DNA of 64,000 nt, taken from assembly GCA_050176585.1 (NCBI GenBank), contig JBFXHX010000006.1:74691-138690 (forward strand), read 5' to 3'. Below are positions 41,364 to 50,421 of the stretch, piece by piece. How positions within the stretch are numbered: the first letter of the stretch is position 1; each line of letters begins with the position of its first letter. Both the position numbers and the translations under genes were made by a program. The notes under the pieces are model-generated. The model searched no databases and was not told the origin of the DNA. It saw nothing but the letters and a program-made list of their open reading frames with translations. Origin of the DNA: CAYYWP01 sp050176585. GTDB lineage: Bacteria > Desulfobacterota > Binatia > HRBIN30 > CADEER01.

Positions 41364-42473
41364 ATGTCGACAACCGCATGCAGTCCCACTCACGCCGCCG
41401 GCCGCGAGCGCGCATCGGCAGTGCCCACACGCGGTCTCGACACGGGCGCCGCGCGGGCGCTGCTCGAGGATTTTCAAACGGTCTACACGTGCATTCGCGC
41501 ACAACTGGCGACCGTGATCGTCGGCTATGACGACGTCATCGACGAAATCCTGACCGCGCTGTTCGCCGGTGGCCATGTGCTCATCGAAGGCGTGCCCGGC
41601 ACCGGCAAGACCTTGCTCGTGCGCTCGCTGGCGCAAGCGTTGAACCTGAGCTTCAACCGCATCCAATTCACCGTCGACCTGATGCCCGCGGACATCACCG
41701 GCACGCGCGTGCTCTACGAGCAGGACGGGCAGCGCGAGCTCGTGTTCGCCCGCGGTCCCGTATTCGCCCACGTGTTGCTCGCAGACGAGATCAATCGCGC
41801 GACGCCGAAAACGCAAGCGGCACTGCTCGAAGCCATGGCCGAACGGCAGGTCACCGCGGCCGGAGCCACGTATGAGCTGCCGCCACCGTTCTTCGTGCTC
41901 GCCACGCTGAATCCAATCGAAATGGAGGGCACCTACCCACTGCCGGAAGCCCAGCTCGACCGATTTCTGTTCAAGGTCTTTCTGCCCTATCCGGGATCCG
42001 CGGAGCTGCAACGCATCATCGGCACCACCACCGGTGGAACACTCGCGCAGATCGAGCCCGTGTTTCCGGCCGAGTCCGCCGCCGCGCGCCTTGAAGAGCT
42101 CAAAGCCCTGGTGCGCGAGGTGATGGTGGCGCCACATCTCGAAGAGTACGCCGCCGCCTTGATCCGCGCGACCATCCCGCACAGCTCCAAGTTCGCACCC
42201 GCGGGCCCCGCGCTGCTCCCGCCGGACGAGGAGATCAGCCGCTATGTGGCGTTCGGGTCCAGCCCCCGCGGCGGACAGGCGCTGCTACTCGGCGCCAAAG
42301 TGCGCGCCCTGCTGGCCGGGCGCGTGAACGTGACCTACGACGACATTCACCGCGTCGCCGTGCCGGCCCTGAATCATCGCCTGGTGCTCAACTTCGCGGC
42401 GCGCGCCGACGATGTCGACGCGCGCCGGCTCATCGATCGACTGCTCGATGCCGGCAAGCGCCTTCACCGCTGA
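41364..42473 (+). CDS. MoxR family AAA+ ATPase
   Basis: 369 residues. MoxR-type AAA+ proteins act as chaperones that remodel or load cofactors into VWA-domain partners. The Walker A motif is GVPGTGKT (residues 76-83), Walker B is HVLLADEINR (136-145), and sensor 1 follows in FFVLATLNPIEMEGTYPLPEAQLDRF (given by its key ATxNPxExxGTYPLPEAQLDRF pattern). A GGAG site precedes the ATG. It sits between the Pro-rich membrane protein and the DUF58 gene, and overlaps DUF58 by 26 bases. The first 25 residues are a poorly conserved extension. Confidence 0.94.
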   Translation: MSTTACSPTHAAGRERASAVPTRGLDTGAARALLEDFQTVYTCIRAQLATVIVGYDDVIDEILTALFAGGHVLIEGVPGTGKTLLVRSLAQALNLSFNRIQFTVDLMPADITGTRVLYEQDGQRELVFARGPVFAHVLLADEINRATPKTQAALLEAMAERQVTAAGATYELPPPFFVLATLNPIEMEGTYPLPEAQLDRFLFKVFLPYPGSAELQRIIGTTTGGTLAQIEPVFPAESAAARLEELKALVREVMVAPHLEEYAAALIRATIPHSSKFAPAGPALLPPDEEISRYVAFGSSPRGGQALLLGAKVRALLAGRVNVTYDDIHRVAVPALNHRLVLNFAARADDVDARRLIDRLLDAGKRLHR

Positions 42474-43383
42474 CGTTCGCGCCGCTCTCCGCCTTGCCAG
42501 CGAGCCACAGCTCCTGCGCACGCTCGATCGCCTGCGCTTCATCCGCCAGCACAGTGTTGGGCAGAACCCCGGAGCGACACCCGTCAAGCGCGTCACACAG
42601 GCGACCGGCCTCGAAATCGCCGCACACAAACCGTACGTGCCCGGCGACGACCTGCGCTACGTCGACTGGAATGCGCTCGCGCGCCTCGACCAACGCATTA
42701 TCAAGCGCTTTCAAGCCGAGCGCGAAGCGCCGCTGCACCTCGTGATCGATGCGAGCGCATCGATGGCCGTGCCGGCGGCCGACGGCAAGTTCGCCTTTGC
42801 CATCGCATTGGCGGCGGGCTTGGCCTATATCGCCCTTCAGCACGGACACCCGGCGCGGGCGGTCGTACTCGGAGGCGGCCCGGCGGACTTCGACGTATCG
42901 CCGCTGATCCGCCATGCCGGCCGATTGCCGGAGCTGCACGCGTTCCTAGGTCCGCGCACCGCCGGAGGTCCCACCCGGCTCGGCGAAGGCACTGCGGGGT
43001 ACCTGCGGTCCACGCAGCTGCCGGGCACCGTGGTCGTGCTGTCGGACTTTCTCGTACCTGCATCGACTTACGAGCGCGCTCTCGATGAGATGCGCGCGCG
43101 CGGTTACGATATCGCTGCGCTGCGCATCATCGGCCCGCACGAGCGCGACGCGTCGGACCTGCCGCGCCGGGTGCGCCTTCGCGACGCCGAGAGCGGAGCA
43201 GAACGGGATGTCGACCTCACGGTCGCTCATCGTCAACGCTACGCCGAGATGGTTCAGAATCACCTGGAACAGCTCGCGCGCTGGTGCATACGGCGCGGTA
43301 TCGCCTATCACGCCGCCGATCCCGGCGTCGGGCTTTCGACGTGTTTTCTGCGCGATTTGCCGCGCGCGGGGCTCCTGCAGTGA
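42448..43383 (+). CDS. DUF58 domain protein (VWA-like)
   Basis: 311 residues of the DUF58 family, which almost always accompanies MoxR. The family block RYVDWNALARLDQRIIKRF (residues 70-88) is followed by a VWA-type metal site, VIDASASM, with the DxSxS residues at 101, 103 and 105, and a further strand GTVVVLSDFLVP. No membrane segment is obvious, so it is probably cytoplasmic. The start ATG at 42448 lies inside the moxR end; the stop overlaps the next gene's GTG by four bases. It probably links the ATPase to the membrane VWA proteins. Confidence 0.9.
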   Translation: MPASAFTADVRAALRLASEPQLLRTLDRLRFIRQHSVGQNPGATPVKRVTQATGLEIAAHKPYVPGDDLRYVDWNALARLDQRIIKRFQAEREAPLHLVIDASASMAVPAADGKFAFAIALAAGLAYIALQHGHPARAVVLGGGPADFDVSPLIRHAGRLPELHAFLGPRTAGGPTRLGEGTAGYLRSTQLPGTVVVLSDFLVPASTYERALDEMRARGYDIAALRIIGPHERDASDLPRRVRLRDAESGAERDVDLTVAHRQRYAEMVQNHLEQLARWCIRRGIAYHAADPGVGLSTCFLRDLPRAGLLQ

Positions 43384-45230
43384 CGCTCGGGTTCGCTCAT
43401 CCGCTCGCGTGGCTGCTGGCCGCACTGTTCGGTGTGCTGATCCTCCTGTACTTCCTCGAACGCAAGCGGCGACACATAGCCGTTCCTTCGCTGCTGCTCT
43501 GGGAGTTTCTGCCCGTGTCCGTGCCCAAAGCGGCGCGTTTCCGGCCGGACTGGCTCTTCCTGGTCCAGTGCGTGCTGCTGCTCGCGCTCATCGCCGGACT
43601 CGCCGATCCGTTTCTCTCGCGTCCCGGAGGAATCACCGCCGCCGGCCGAACCGTATTCGTCATGGACTGCTCGGCCAGCATGCAGGCGCGAGAGTACGCG
43701 GGGACGCGGTTCGAGACGGCTCGCGCGCTGCTGCGCGAGCGCCTGAGTGCGTTGCCGGCGGATCGCGAAGCCATCCTCATCGCCGCCGAGCAACCACCGA
43801 ATCTACTCGCCGGTCCGACCATGAACCGCGCCGAGGTGCTGGACAAACTCGAAGCGCTCGAACCCGTCGATACCCGTGCCGATCTGGACGCAGCCCTCGC
43901 ACTCGCCCAGCGCGCCGCCGCTCGCGACGATGGCTCCACGCGCATCGAATTGTTCAGCGACACACCGCGCGCACAGCTTTCGCCAGCGTGGCGGGACGCC
44001 GTTTCCCTTTTCCCGATCGGCGAGACCGACCACAACGTCGCGGTCGAAACGCTGCAGGTCTTCCAGGGCCGCTTCGATGATCCGCGCGCCGCTCACGCCT
44101 TCGTCGCGGTCCGCAACTTCGCCCATCACGAAGTACACGGCGTGCTCACGTTGCAGGTAGATGACACGCTTCTCAGCCGGCACGGGTTCACACTCCCGCC
44201 ACGAGCGTCGGAAGGATATCCCGTCTCCGAGCTGCCGGGCCCCGGCATACTGCGCGCATCGCTGGACATCGACGACGCGCTCGCCGCCGACAATCAGGTG
44301 TACGCGCTGGTGCGCGCGGCCCGGCCGCTGAAACTCCTGGTGGTCTCCGACACTCCCTCCGTGCAGCGCGAGTTGGCGCGTATCGCGCGCGCCGCACCCA
44401 ACGTGCAGGTCGAGGTCATCGCCCCGGCGAACTACGCCGGGGCGGCCGGCGCGGACATCGTCATCTTCTACCGCTTTGCACCGGCACTGCCGACCGAGGC
44501 CGCAAGCTTGTACATCGCCCCGAGCGCCACCGGCGGTCCCTTTCCATCGCGCGGGCGCCAGCAGCGCTTGCAGGTGGTCGATTGGCAGCAAGCGCATCCC
44601 GCGCTGCGCGGCTTGCGTCTCGACCGGCCCTTGCCGCTCTCCACCGCCCAGATGCTCGAGCTCCCTCCCTGGGCCGAGGTGCTGCTGACCGCGCGGGCCG
44701 GAGGGCGCGACTTCCCACTCGCCGCGGCCGGCGTGCAGGGGGAGCGGCGCCATGCGGTGCTCGCATTCGACGTCGGCGTCGACCGCCTGCTCGCCGCGGA
44801 TCACGTGGACCTTCTGCTCCTGCTGCTCAGCTTGCTCGATTGGCTCGCGCCGACGGATGAGAACACCCGCATCATCCAGACCGGTACGGCCGAGGTCCTC
44901 CTCGGGCTCCCGGAGCTGCCGGTGCACATCACCAACCCCCGCGGGCGCGAAACGACTCTCGCAGCCGACGAAGTGGCGCTCCTCGACGCGCAGCTGGCCG
45001 GCGAATATCACGTGTCCGTGGATAGTAGTGCGTTGCGCATCTTCGCCAACCTCGTAGACCCCGACGAATCCGATATCGGGCGCGAGCCGTCGGCTCCCTC
45101 GATCATCGCCGAGACGACCGAGGCGGCGACGACTCCCCGCGCGACTGGCCCGGGCTTCGGGTGGTGGTTGTACGCGCTCGGCGCGGCGCTCCTGCTCTGC
45201 GAGTGGGCGGCGGCGGTGTGGAGGGCGTGA
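43380..45230 (+). CDS. BatA-like membrane protein with VWA domain
   Basis: 616 residues starting at a GTG at 43380 (GTGA overlap with DUF58). The N-terminal BatA-type region has two membrane segments (about 9-26 and 58-76) separated by RRHIAVPSLLLWEFLP. A VWA domain with an intact DxSxS site follows (VFVMDCSASM, Asp96, Ser98, Ser100). The middle is a beta-rich region without an obvious match, and a third membrane segment (about 594-612) lies close to the C-terminus. The VWA domain would sit outside the membrane on the periplasmic side (inference from topology). It directly precedes the larger VWA protein. Confidence 0.88.
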   Translation: MTLGFAHPLAWLLAALFGVLILLYFLERKRRHIAVPSLLLWEFLPVSVPKAARFRPDWLFLVQCVLLLALIAGLADPFLSRPGGITAAGRTVFVMDCSASMQAREYAGTRFETARALLRERLSALPADREAILIAAEQPPNLLAGPTMNRAEVLDKLEALEPVDTRADLDAALALAQRAAARDDGSTRIELFSDTPRAQLSPAWRDAVSLFPIGETDHNVAVETLQVFQGRFDDPRAAHAFVAVRNFAHHEVHGVLTLQVDDTLLSRHGFTLPPRASEGYPVSELPGPGILRASLDIDDALAADNQVYALVRAARPLKLLVVSDTPSVQRELARIARAAPNVQVEVIAPANYAGAAGADIVIFYRFAPALPTEAASLYIAPSATGGPFPSRGRQQRLQVVDWQQAHPALRGLRLDRPLPLSTAQMLELPPWAEVLLTARAGGRDFPLAAAGVQGERRHAVLAFDVGVDRLLAADHVDLLLLLLSLLDWLAPTDENTRIIQTGTAEVLLGLPELPVHITNPRGRETTLAADEVALLDAQLAGEYHVSVDSSALRIFANLVDPDESDIGREPSAPSIIAETTEAATTPRATGPGFGWWLYALGAALLLCEWAAAVWRA

Positions 45231-47885
45231 ATGGAATCCCCGAGCCTCTCCTACATCCTCGCCCATTTTGCCGATGCCGGATTTTCGCTGCGGTATCCGA
45301 TCGCCCTCGTATTGCTGGCTGGACTGCCCTTGGTCTTCCGGTGGACCTACCCGACCGGCCTTCTCGCTTCGCTACTGCGCGCCGGCGCGTACGTCGCGGT
45401 GGTGCTCGCCATCGCCGGAGCGGAGATCACCACACGCATGCCGAGCGAACGCGTGACGGTGATCGCGGCGATCGACGTGTCGCCGAGCGTCGACGAGGCG
45501 GGACGCGAGTGGGCGAGACAGTACGTCAACCAGTTGCAGTCCGCGCTCGCTCCAGATGACGAGCTGGCGCTGCTCGCGTTTGGCAGCGACATCCGCTTGC
45601 TGCGCCCGCCGGCTCCGCCGGCACCGCTCGCCCGCCCGCTCGAGCCGATCGGACGGGCGGCGACCAACCTCGCCGCCGCCATCGACGGCGCCGTGGCCCT
45701 GCTGCCCGCCGAAGGCAGGCGGCAGGTGCTGCTGCTGACCGACGGAAACGAAACACACGGAGACAGCAGACACCGACTCCCCTGGTTGCGCGCCGGCGGC
45801 GTACGCATCGACGCGGCCATTCCACCGCAGCGCGCGGGCACGGACGTGAGTATCGACAACTTGGTCGCGCCACCGCTGGTGGGCGCCGACAGCGTCTCGC
45901 AGATCGGCATCGTCGCGCACAACGACGGGCCGCTCCGTTCAGCGGTGCTGAATCTCTATCTCGACGACCAGATCGCCGACAGCGCGGCCGTCGAGCTGCC
46001 GCCGGGCAGCATGGCGATCATGATGCCCGCGCAGCTGAGCGGCGAAGGCAGTTACCGCCTCCGGGCCGAGCTCGCTGTCGACGACGATCCGAAAGCCGCC
46101 AACAACGTCCGCGACGTCGGCATCACGATCCGCGAGCGATCGCGCGCTCTGGTCCTGACGGCTCGCCGGGAGTCGGCGGTCGCCCGCGCGTTGCAGCGGA
46201 AGCAGCTCCAGGTCGACGTGCGCCCGCCCGCGACCTTGCGCAGCGAAGCGGACCTCGCGCCGTATCACGTCGTCGTGCTCGAGGACATCACACCCGCTCA
46301 ACTCACGGCGCCAGGCCTCGACGTACTCGAGAGCTGGGTGCGCGTCCACGGAGGGGGGCTCGTGGTCAGCGGGGGGGGCAACACATTCGACAGCCGCTTC
46401 GCACAGACGGCGCTCAAACGGCTGCTGCCGGTCACGCTGGAATCCCGACGGCCGAAGAGACCCGTCGAGCGCGAGCCGATGGCGCTGATGCTGGTCATCG
46501 ACCGATCGAACAGCATGGGCTTCAACAGCCGCACGGACATGCTGCGCGACGGCGAAAAGATGCGCTACGCCAAGGAGGCCGCGCTGGCCGTGGTCGGCCA
46601 GCTGAAAGACCGCGACCTGGTCGGCCTCATCGCCTTCGATTCGGAGCCATACGAAATCGCCGCCCTCTCGTCACTGCGGCAGAACCGCAAGCTGCTTGAG
46701 GAGCGCATCCCATTGCTGGTGGAAAACGGCGGGACGGATTTCTATGCCGCGCTGGAGATCGCGCACCGGCAACTCGCCGCTTCGGGTGTGTCGCAACGGC
46801 ACGTGATTCTGCTCACCGACGGCGACACGAACCGGCCCGCCGCCGACGACTACCGCGAGATCATCGGCGCGCTCGCGCACGACGGCGTGGCCGTGACGAC
46901 GATTCGCGTCGGCGACAACCGTATCAACCTCAAACTGCTGCAAGACCTGTCTCAACAGACGGGCGGGGAGTTCCACTACGTGCAGGACGCCCAGAGCTTG
47001 CCCGACCTGATGTTGCGCGAAACGGCTCGCGCAGCCGAACCGGAGGAGACGGCGACCGAAGTTTTCTACCCGGAAGTGGGGGCGCAGAGTCAGCTGCTGC
47101 GCGGTATCGACCAATCCGAGTTGCCCCCGCTCACCGGATACGCGTCGGCGAAGGCGAAAGACGGTGCGGATGTCCTGCTCCGCGTGCGGCGCAGCGATCG
47201 CCAAGATCCTCTCCTCGCCGTCTGGCAGTACGGCTTGGGCCGCGTCGCCGCTTTCACCGCGAGTCCCACCACTGATACCGAGCGGTGGTTGGCGTGGCGC
47301 GAGTTTGCGAAGTTCTGGTCGCAGATCACCCATTGGGTGGCGCGCGAACACAGCGATGACGAGGTCGCGATCGACGCCCGCCGACGCGACGGCGTCACCG
47401 AGCTCCAAGTGCGTACTTTCGGGCCCAGTGCCGACGGCGCCAGCCTCATCGCACGCGTGGCGATGGACGACGCGGTGCGCGAGATCCCGATGGTGCCGCG
47501 CCAGCCGCGCCTCTTCACGGCCAATCTGCTCGGGATTCAACCCGGCCGCTACACTGTGACCATCGTCAAACGGAGCCCTACAGGTGAGATCCGCGAGCAC
47601 ACGGAGCCGGTGAGCATCCCGAGCGCGGACCTGGGCGATCAGGCGGAGTTCGAACGCAATGCGCCGAACACGAGCCTGCTCAGCCAGATCACCGAAGCGA
47701 CCGGCGGCCGCCTCAATGCCGAACCGCGCGAGCTGGCCTTCCGCGAAACTGGAGAGCGGCGCGCCGGTCACCCACTCGATTTCGTCTTGCTCCCGCTCGC
47801 CATGGTGTTGTTCCTCGCCGATACCGCCGTGCGCCGCCTCGGCCGGTGGCACGTCGCGGCACCGTCGGTTGCGGCGCGGACGTAA
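45231..47885 (+). CDS. large membrane protein with two VWA domains and a glutamine-amidotransferase-like middle
   Basis: 884 residues, starting right after the previous stop (TGAATG) with a GGAGG site. Two N-terminal membrane segments (about 22-38, 47-64) lead into a first VWA domain with AIDVSPS (Asp82, Ser84, Ser86). Around residues 305-400 is a region resembling the inactive class I glutamine-amidotransferase fold seen in related membrane proteins (VVLEDITP, VHGGGLVVSGGGNTF). A second VWA domain with VIDRSNSMG (Asp424, Ser426, Ser428) and LLTDGDTN follows, then a beta-sandwich and a last membrane segment near residue 860. Two intact metal-site motifs in one chain are unusual. Confidence 0.88.
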   Translation: MESPSLSYILAHFADAGFSLRYPIALVLLAGLPLVFRWTYPTGLLASLLRAGAYVAVVLAIAGAEITTRMPSERVTVIAAIDVSPSVDEAGREWARQYVNQLQSALAPDDELALLAFGSDIRLLRPPAPPAPLARPLEPIGRAATNLAAAIDGAVALLPAEGRRQVLLLTDGNETHGDSRHRLPWLRAGGVRIDAAIPPQRAGTDVSIDNLVAPPLVGADSVSQIGIVAHNDGPLRSAVLNLYLDDQIADSAAVELPPGSMAIMMPAQLSGEGSYRLRAELAVDDDPKAANNVRDVGITIRERSRALVLTARRESAVARALQRKQLQVDVRPPATLRSEADLAPYHVVVLEDITPAQLTAPGLDVLESWVRVHGGGLVVSGGGNTFDSRFAQTALKRLLPVTLESRRPKRPVEREPMALMLVIDRSNSMGFNSRTDMLRDGEKMRYAKEAALAVVGQLKDRDLVGLIAFDSEPYEIAALSSLRQNRKLLEERIPLLVENGGTDFYAALEIAHRQLAASGVSQRHVILLTDGDTNRPAADDYREIIGALAHDGVAVTTIRVGDNRINLKLLQDLSQQTGGEFHYVQDAQSLPDLMLRETARAAEPEETATEVFYPEVGAQSQLLRGIDQSELPPLTGYASAKAKDGADVLLRVRRSDRQDPLLAVWQYGLGRVAAFTASPTTDTERWLAWREFAKFWSQITHWVAREHSDDEVAIDARRRDGVTELQVRTFGPSADGASLIARVAMDDAVREIPMVPRQPRLFTANLLGIQPGRYTVTIVKRSPTGEIREHTEPVSIPSADLGDQAEFERNAPNTSLLSQITEATGGRLNAEPRELAFRETGERRAGHPLDFVLLPLAMVLFLADTAVRRLGRWHVAAPSVAART

Positions 47886-47966
47886 GCTCGCCGGCACATG
47901 CGCGCAGCGTCCGACCCTGCCGGCCGGCCCGCGACAGCGCCCTTCGAGCTCGTCGGCTGACGGTGC

Positions 47967-48209
47967 TCAGCGACAACCGTCAGAGCGGTCGGCGCCGAAT
48001 CCTTCGCGGCGCCATTCGGTCGCCAGAGCCATCGCGCCGCGCGCCGCAGCCGGTTCCGCTAGGCCTCCAGACGGCCCAGCATGGATTGTGCCCTGCAAGC
48101 GCGCCGCCGTGGCGCGCACGCCCGCCTCGCGGAGTTTGTTCGCGTACGCTTCGCCCGCGTCGCGCAATACGGCGGCCGCCGCGGTGGTGACGAGCGTGCG
48201 TGAGTCCAG
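47967..48209 (-). pseudogene. C-terminal remnant of an alpha/beta-hydrolase (esterase) gene
   Basis: The minus strand encodes about 80 residues that resemble the end of an alpha/beta-hydrolase-3 type esterase: LRDAGEAYANKLREAGVRAT, then GTIHAG with the catalytic-type His, and a closing AARGAMALATEW helix. The acidic triad region before LRDAGEAY is degraded to an Ala run, and no catalytic Ser domain is found upstream, where ridA lies instead. This is a decayed fragment rather than a gene. The stretch 47886-47966 next to it holds nothing I can identify. Confidence 0.5.
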
Positions 48210-48259
48210 CTCACTGCGCGCGCGAAGCGCAAATGCGCCGATCGAGATCGCGAACGCGC

Positions 48260-48730
48260 TCAGCGAAGCTTGGCGATCATGTCCACCTCGACGACCGCTT
48301 GCAGCGGGAGCTGCGCCATACCCACGGCCGAGCGCGCATGCCAGCCGTTTTCGCCGAGGACGTCCGCCATCAATTGGGAATACCCGTTGATCACTGACGG
48401 TTGATCCGAAAAATCGAGATCGCTGTTCACATACCCGTTCACGCGCAGGATACGCTCCACGCGATCCAGCGAGCCGAGCTCGGCGCGCAAGATGCGCAGG
48501 TGATTCGCCGCGCACAGCGCAGCCGCTCTCTTCGCGGTTTCCACGCTGACCTGCGACGGGACTTTCCCTCTGAATTCAGGCGCGAGATTCAGCTGCCCGT
48601 CGAACGGCACCACGCCGGATAAATAGGCCGTCGTCCCGTCGATCACGATCAGCCGGTACATGGCGCCCGCCGTGGGCACGCGATCCAAGGGATACCCCAT
48701 CGCTTCGAGCTTCGTCTCGGCTTCCGACAT
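48260..48730 (-). CDS. RidA (YjgF/YER057c/UK114) family protein
   Basis: 156 residues of the Rid family, which hydrolyse reactive enamine/imine intermediates to ketoacids and ammonia. Family features include the VIDGTTAYLSGVVPFD strand, the central LDRVERILRVNGYVNSD segment and the closing LPLQAVVEVDMIAKL, where a conserved Glu-Val-Asp ends the fold. The longer N-terminus (MSEAETKLEAMGYPL) matches the larger subgroup rather than canonical RidA, so the exact substrate is open. It lies about 110 bases downstream of the amidase gene, on the same strand. Confidence 0.9.
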   Translation of the reverse strand: MSEAETKLEAMGYPLDRVPTAGAMYRLIVIDGTTAYLSGVVPFDGQLNLAPEFRGKVPSQVSVETAKRAAALCAANHLRILRAELGSLDRVERILRVNGYVNSDLDFSDQPSVINGYSQLMADVLGENGWHARSAVGMAQLPLQAVVEVDMIAKLR

Positions 48731-48838
48731 GCCGGCGAACTTACCAGATCGCGAGCGCGCTTGACTACGAATTTCCCGGCGGAGCCGCCGGGCGCATCGG
48801 CACTGCCGAGCGGCGCATCTCCGCCTAGTGTCGAGGCT

Positions 48839-50248
48839 TCATCCACCACGATACCGCGGCGGGGCGATCGGCCACGGACGCGCCTGCTCGAACTGCCAGC
48901 CCAGCCGCAGGAGCAGGTCCTCGCGAAAGCGCGGCGCGACGAGCTGAATCGCCGCCGGCAATCCCGCGTCGGTCATGCCGGCGGGCAGCGACAACGCCGG
49001 ATGACCGCTGAGGTTGAACGGATGCGTGAACGGGAATGCGTCGTGCACACGGATCGGCTGGCCGTCTATTTCCACCGGGTGAATCAATCCCACCGGGAAC
49101 GCCTCCAGCGGCATCGTCGGCGTGAGCAGGACATCGAAGCGCGCGAACGCGGCCGCGGTCCAGCGCACCAGCTCGGTACGGCGCGCATAGGCATACGCCA
49201 AATCCGCGGCGGCGTTCGCCTCTACCCGCCGCAGGCCTTCAGCCAGCATCGGATCGAGTGCGTCCGCGCCGGCGAGCGCTGGACCGCGGCGCAGGTACTC
49301 CGATACCATGCTCAGCAGCCCCCACGCTTTGCCGACGAACGGCGGTTTCTCCCGGAAGAGTTCCACCGCGTGGCCGAGCGCTTCGATTGCGCGCGCGGCC
49401 GCGTCCACTTCGCGCGCCACGTCGGGCTGCACGATCGACCCAAACTCGCGGCAATAACCGATGCGCAGCGCGCCCGGCGGGCGCTCCAGGAGCGCTTCGT
49501 ACGAGGTGTCCGGCCGCGGCAGTGCATACGGGTCTTCCTCAGCGGGGCCGAAGGTGACATCGGCGAGGCGCGCCGCATCGCGCACCGTGAGCGTGAGCGG
49601 ACCGCATACGCCGGTGTTGTCGAACGTGAGTGTCGGTGCCGGTCGTTGCGGTACGCGGCGGAAGGTCGGTTTGAGGCCGACGCAGCCGGTGAACGCGGCG
49701 GGGTGCCGGATGGAACCGCCGCCGTCGGACGCGGTCGCTAGCGGTACCAATCCGCCCACCAGCGCAGCGGCCGCGCCGCCGCTCGATCCCCCTGGCGTGC
49801 GTTCGAGGTTCCACGGATTGCGCGTGGGACCGAAGACCGCGTTGCTCGTCTGCATGTACGCGCCGAACTCGGGCGTATTCGTCTTGCCGATCGGATAGGC
49901 ACCGGCCGCCCGCAGGCGTGCGACATTGATCGAATCGCACGCCGCGACATTGTCGGTGAATAACGGCGAGCCAAAAGTGGTGACCATGCCGGCGACGTCT
50001 TCGAGGTCCTTGACGGCGAACGGGATCGCGCCCAGCGGGCCGAGATCGGCGCCGCGCATGAGGCGCTCCTCCATCTCGCCGGCCGCTGCTTCGGCGCGGT
50101 CGATGGACAGGCTGATGATGGCGTTGAGCTCGCCGTTGTAGCGTTCGATCCGATCCAGGTAGCCGCGCAGCACCTCGCGCGGCGACAAGCGCCGGGCGCG
50201 GATATGGCCGACGAGCTCGACCATAGGCAGATACGGATCGAACATCAT
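48839..50248 (-). CDS. amidase (amidase signature family)
   Basis: 469 residues of the amidase signature family, hydrolysing an amide bond through a Ser-cisSer-Lys triad. All three are visible: Lys80 in AIPFAVKD, the cis-Ser in TPGGSSGGAA (about 155) and the nucleophile in SDGGGSIRHP (about 179). The remainder (GCVGLKPTFRR, FDVLLTPTMP, LSGHPALSLPAGM) is typical. The tandem ATG pair at 50248 and 50245 is the start. No GatB or GatC gene is near, so it is more likely a catabolic amidase than GatA. It may form a unit with ridA. Confidence 0.92.
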   Translation of the reverse strand: MMFDPYLPMVELVGHIRARRLSPREVLRGYLDRIERYNGELNAIISLSIDRAEAAAGEMEERLMRGADLGPLGAIPFAVKDLEDVAGMVTTFGSPLFTDNVAACDSINVARLRAAGAYPIGKTNTPEFGAYMQTSNAVFGPTRNPWNLERTPGGSSGGAAAALVGGLVPLATASDGGGSIRHPAAFTGCVGLKPTFRRVPQRPAPTLTFDNTGVCGPLTLTVRDAARLADVTFGPAEEDPYALPRPDTSYEALLERPPGALRIGYCREFGSIVQPDVAREVDAAARAIEALGHAVELFREKPPFVGKAWGLLSMVSEYLRRGPALAGADALDPMLAEGLRRVEANAAADLAYAYARRTELVRWTAAAFARFDVLLTPTMPLEAFPVGLIHPVEIDGQPIRVHDAFPFTHPFNLSGHPALSLPAGMTDAGLPAAIQLVAPRFREDLLLRLGWQFEQARPWPIAPPRYRGG

Positions 50249-50421
50249 GCTTTCCCCATCGCCAGCCGAAGAGCTCACCTGCACCTGACGGCCATCGCCT
50301 TTCCCCCTACCGCAGTTGCCAATCCGGCGCACGCGACTCTTTTCCCGCTCGCAGGCACCGGCTAGGGCTATCGCATGACTGCACCGGCGCCCGCCACGCG
50401 ATGTAGCGGCGACCCGAGCCG

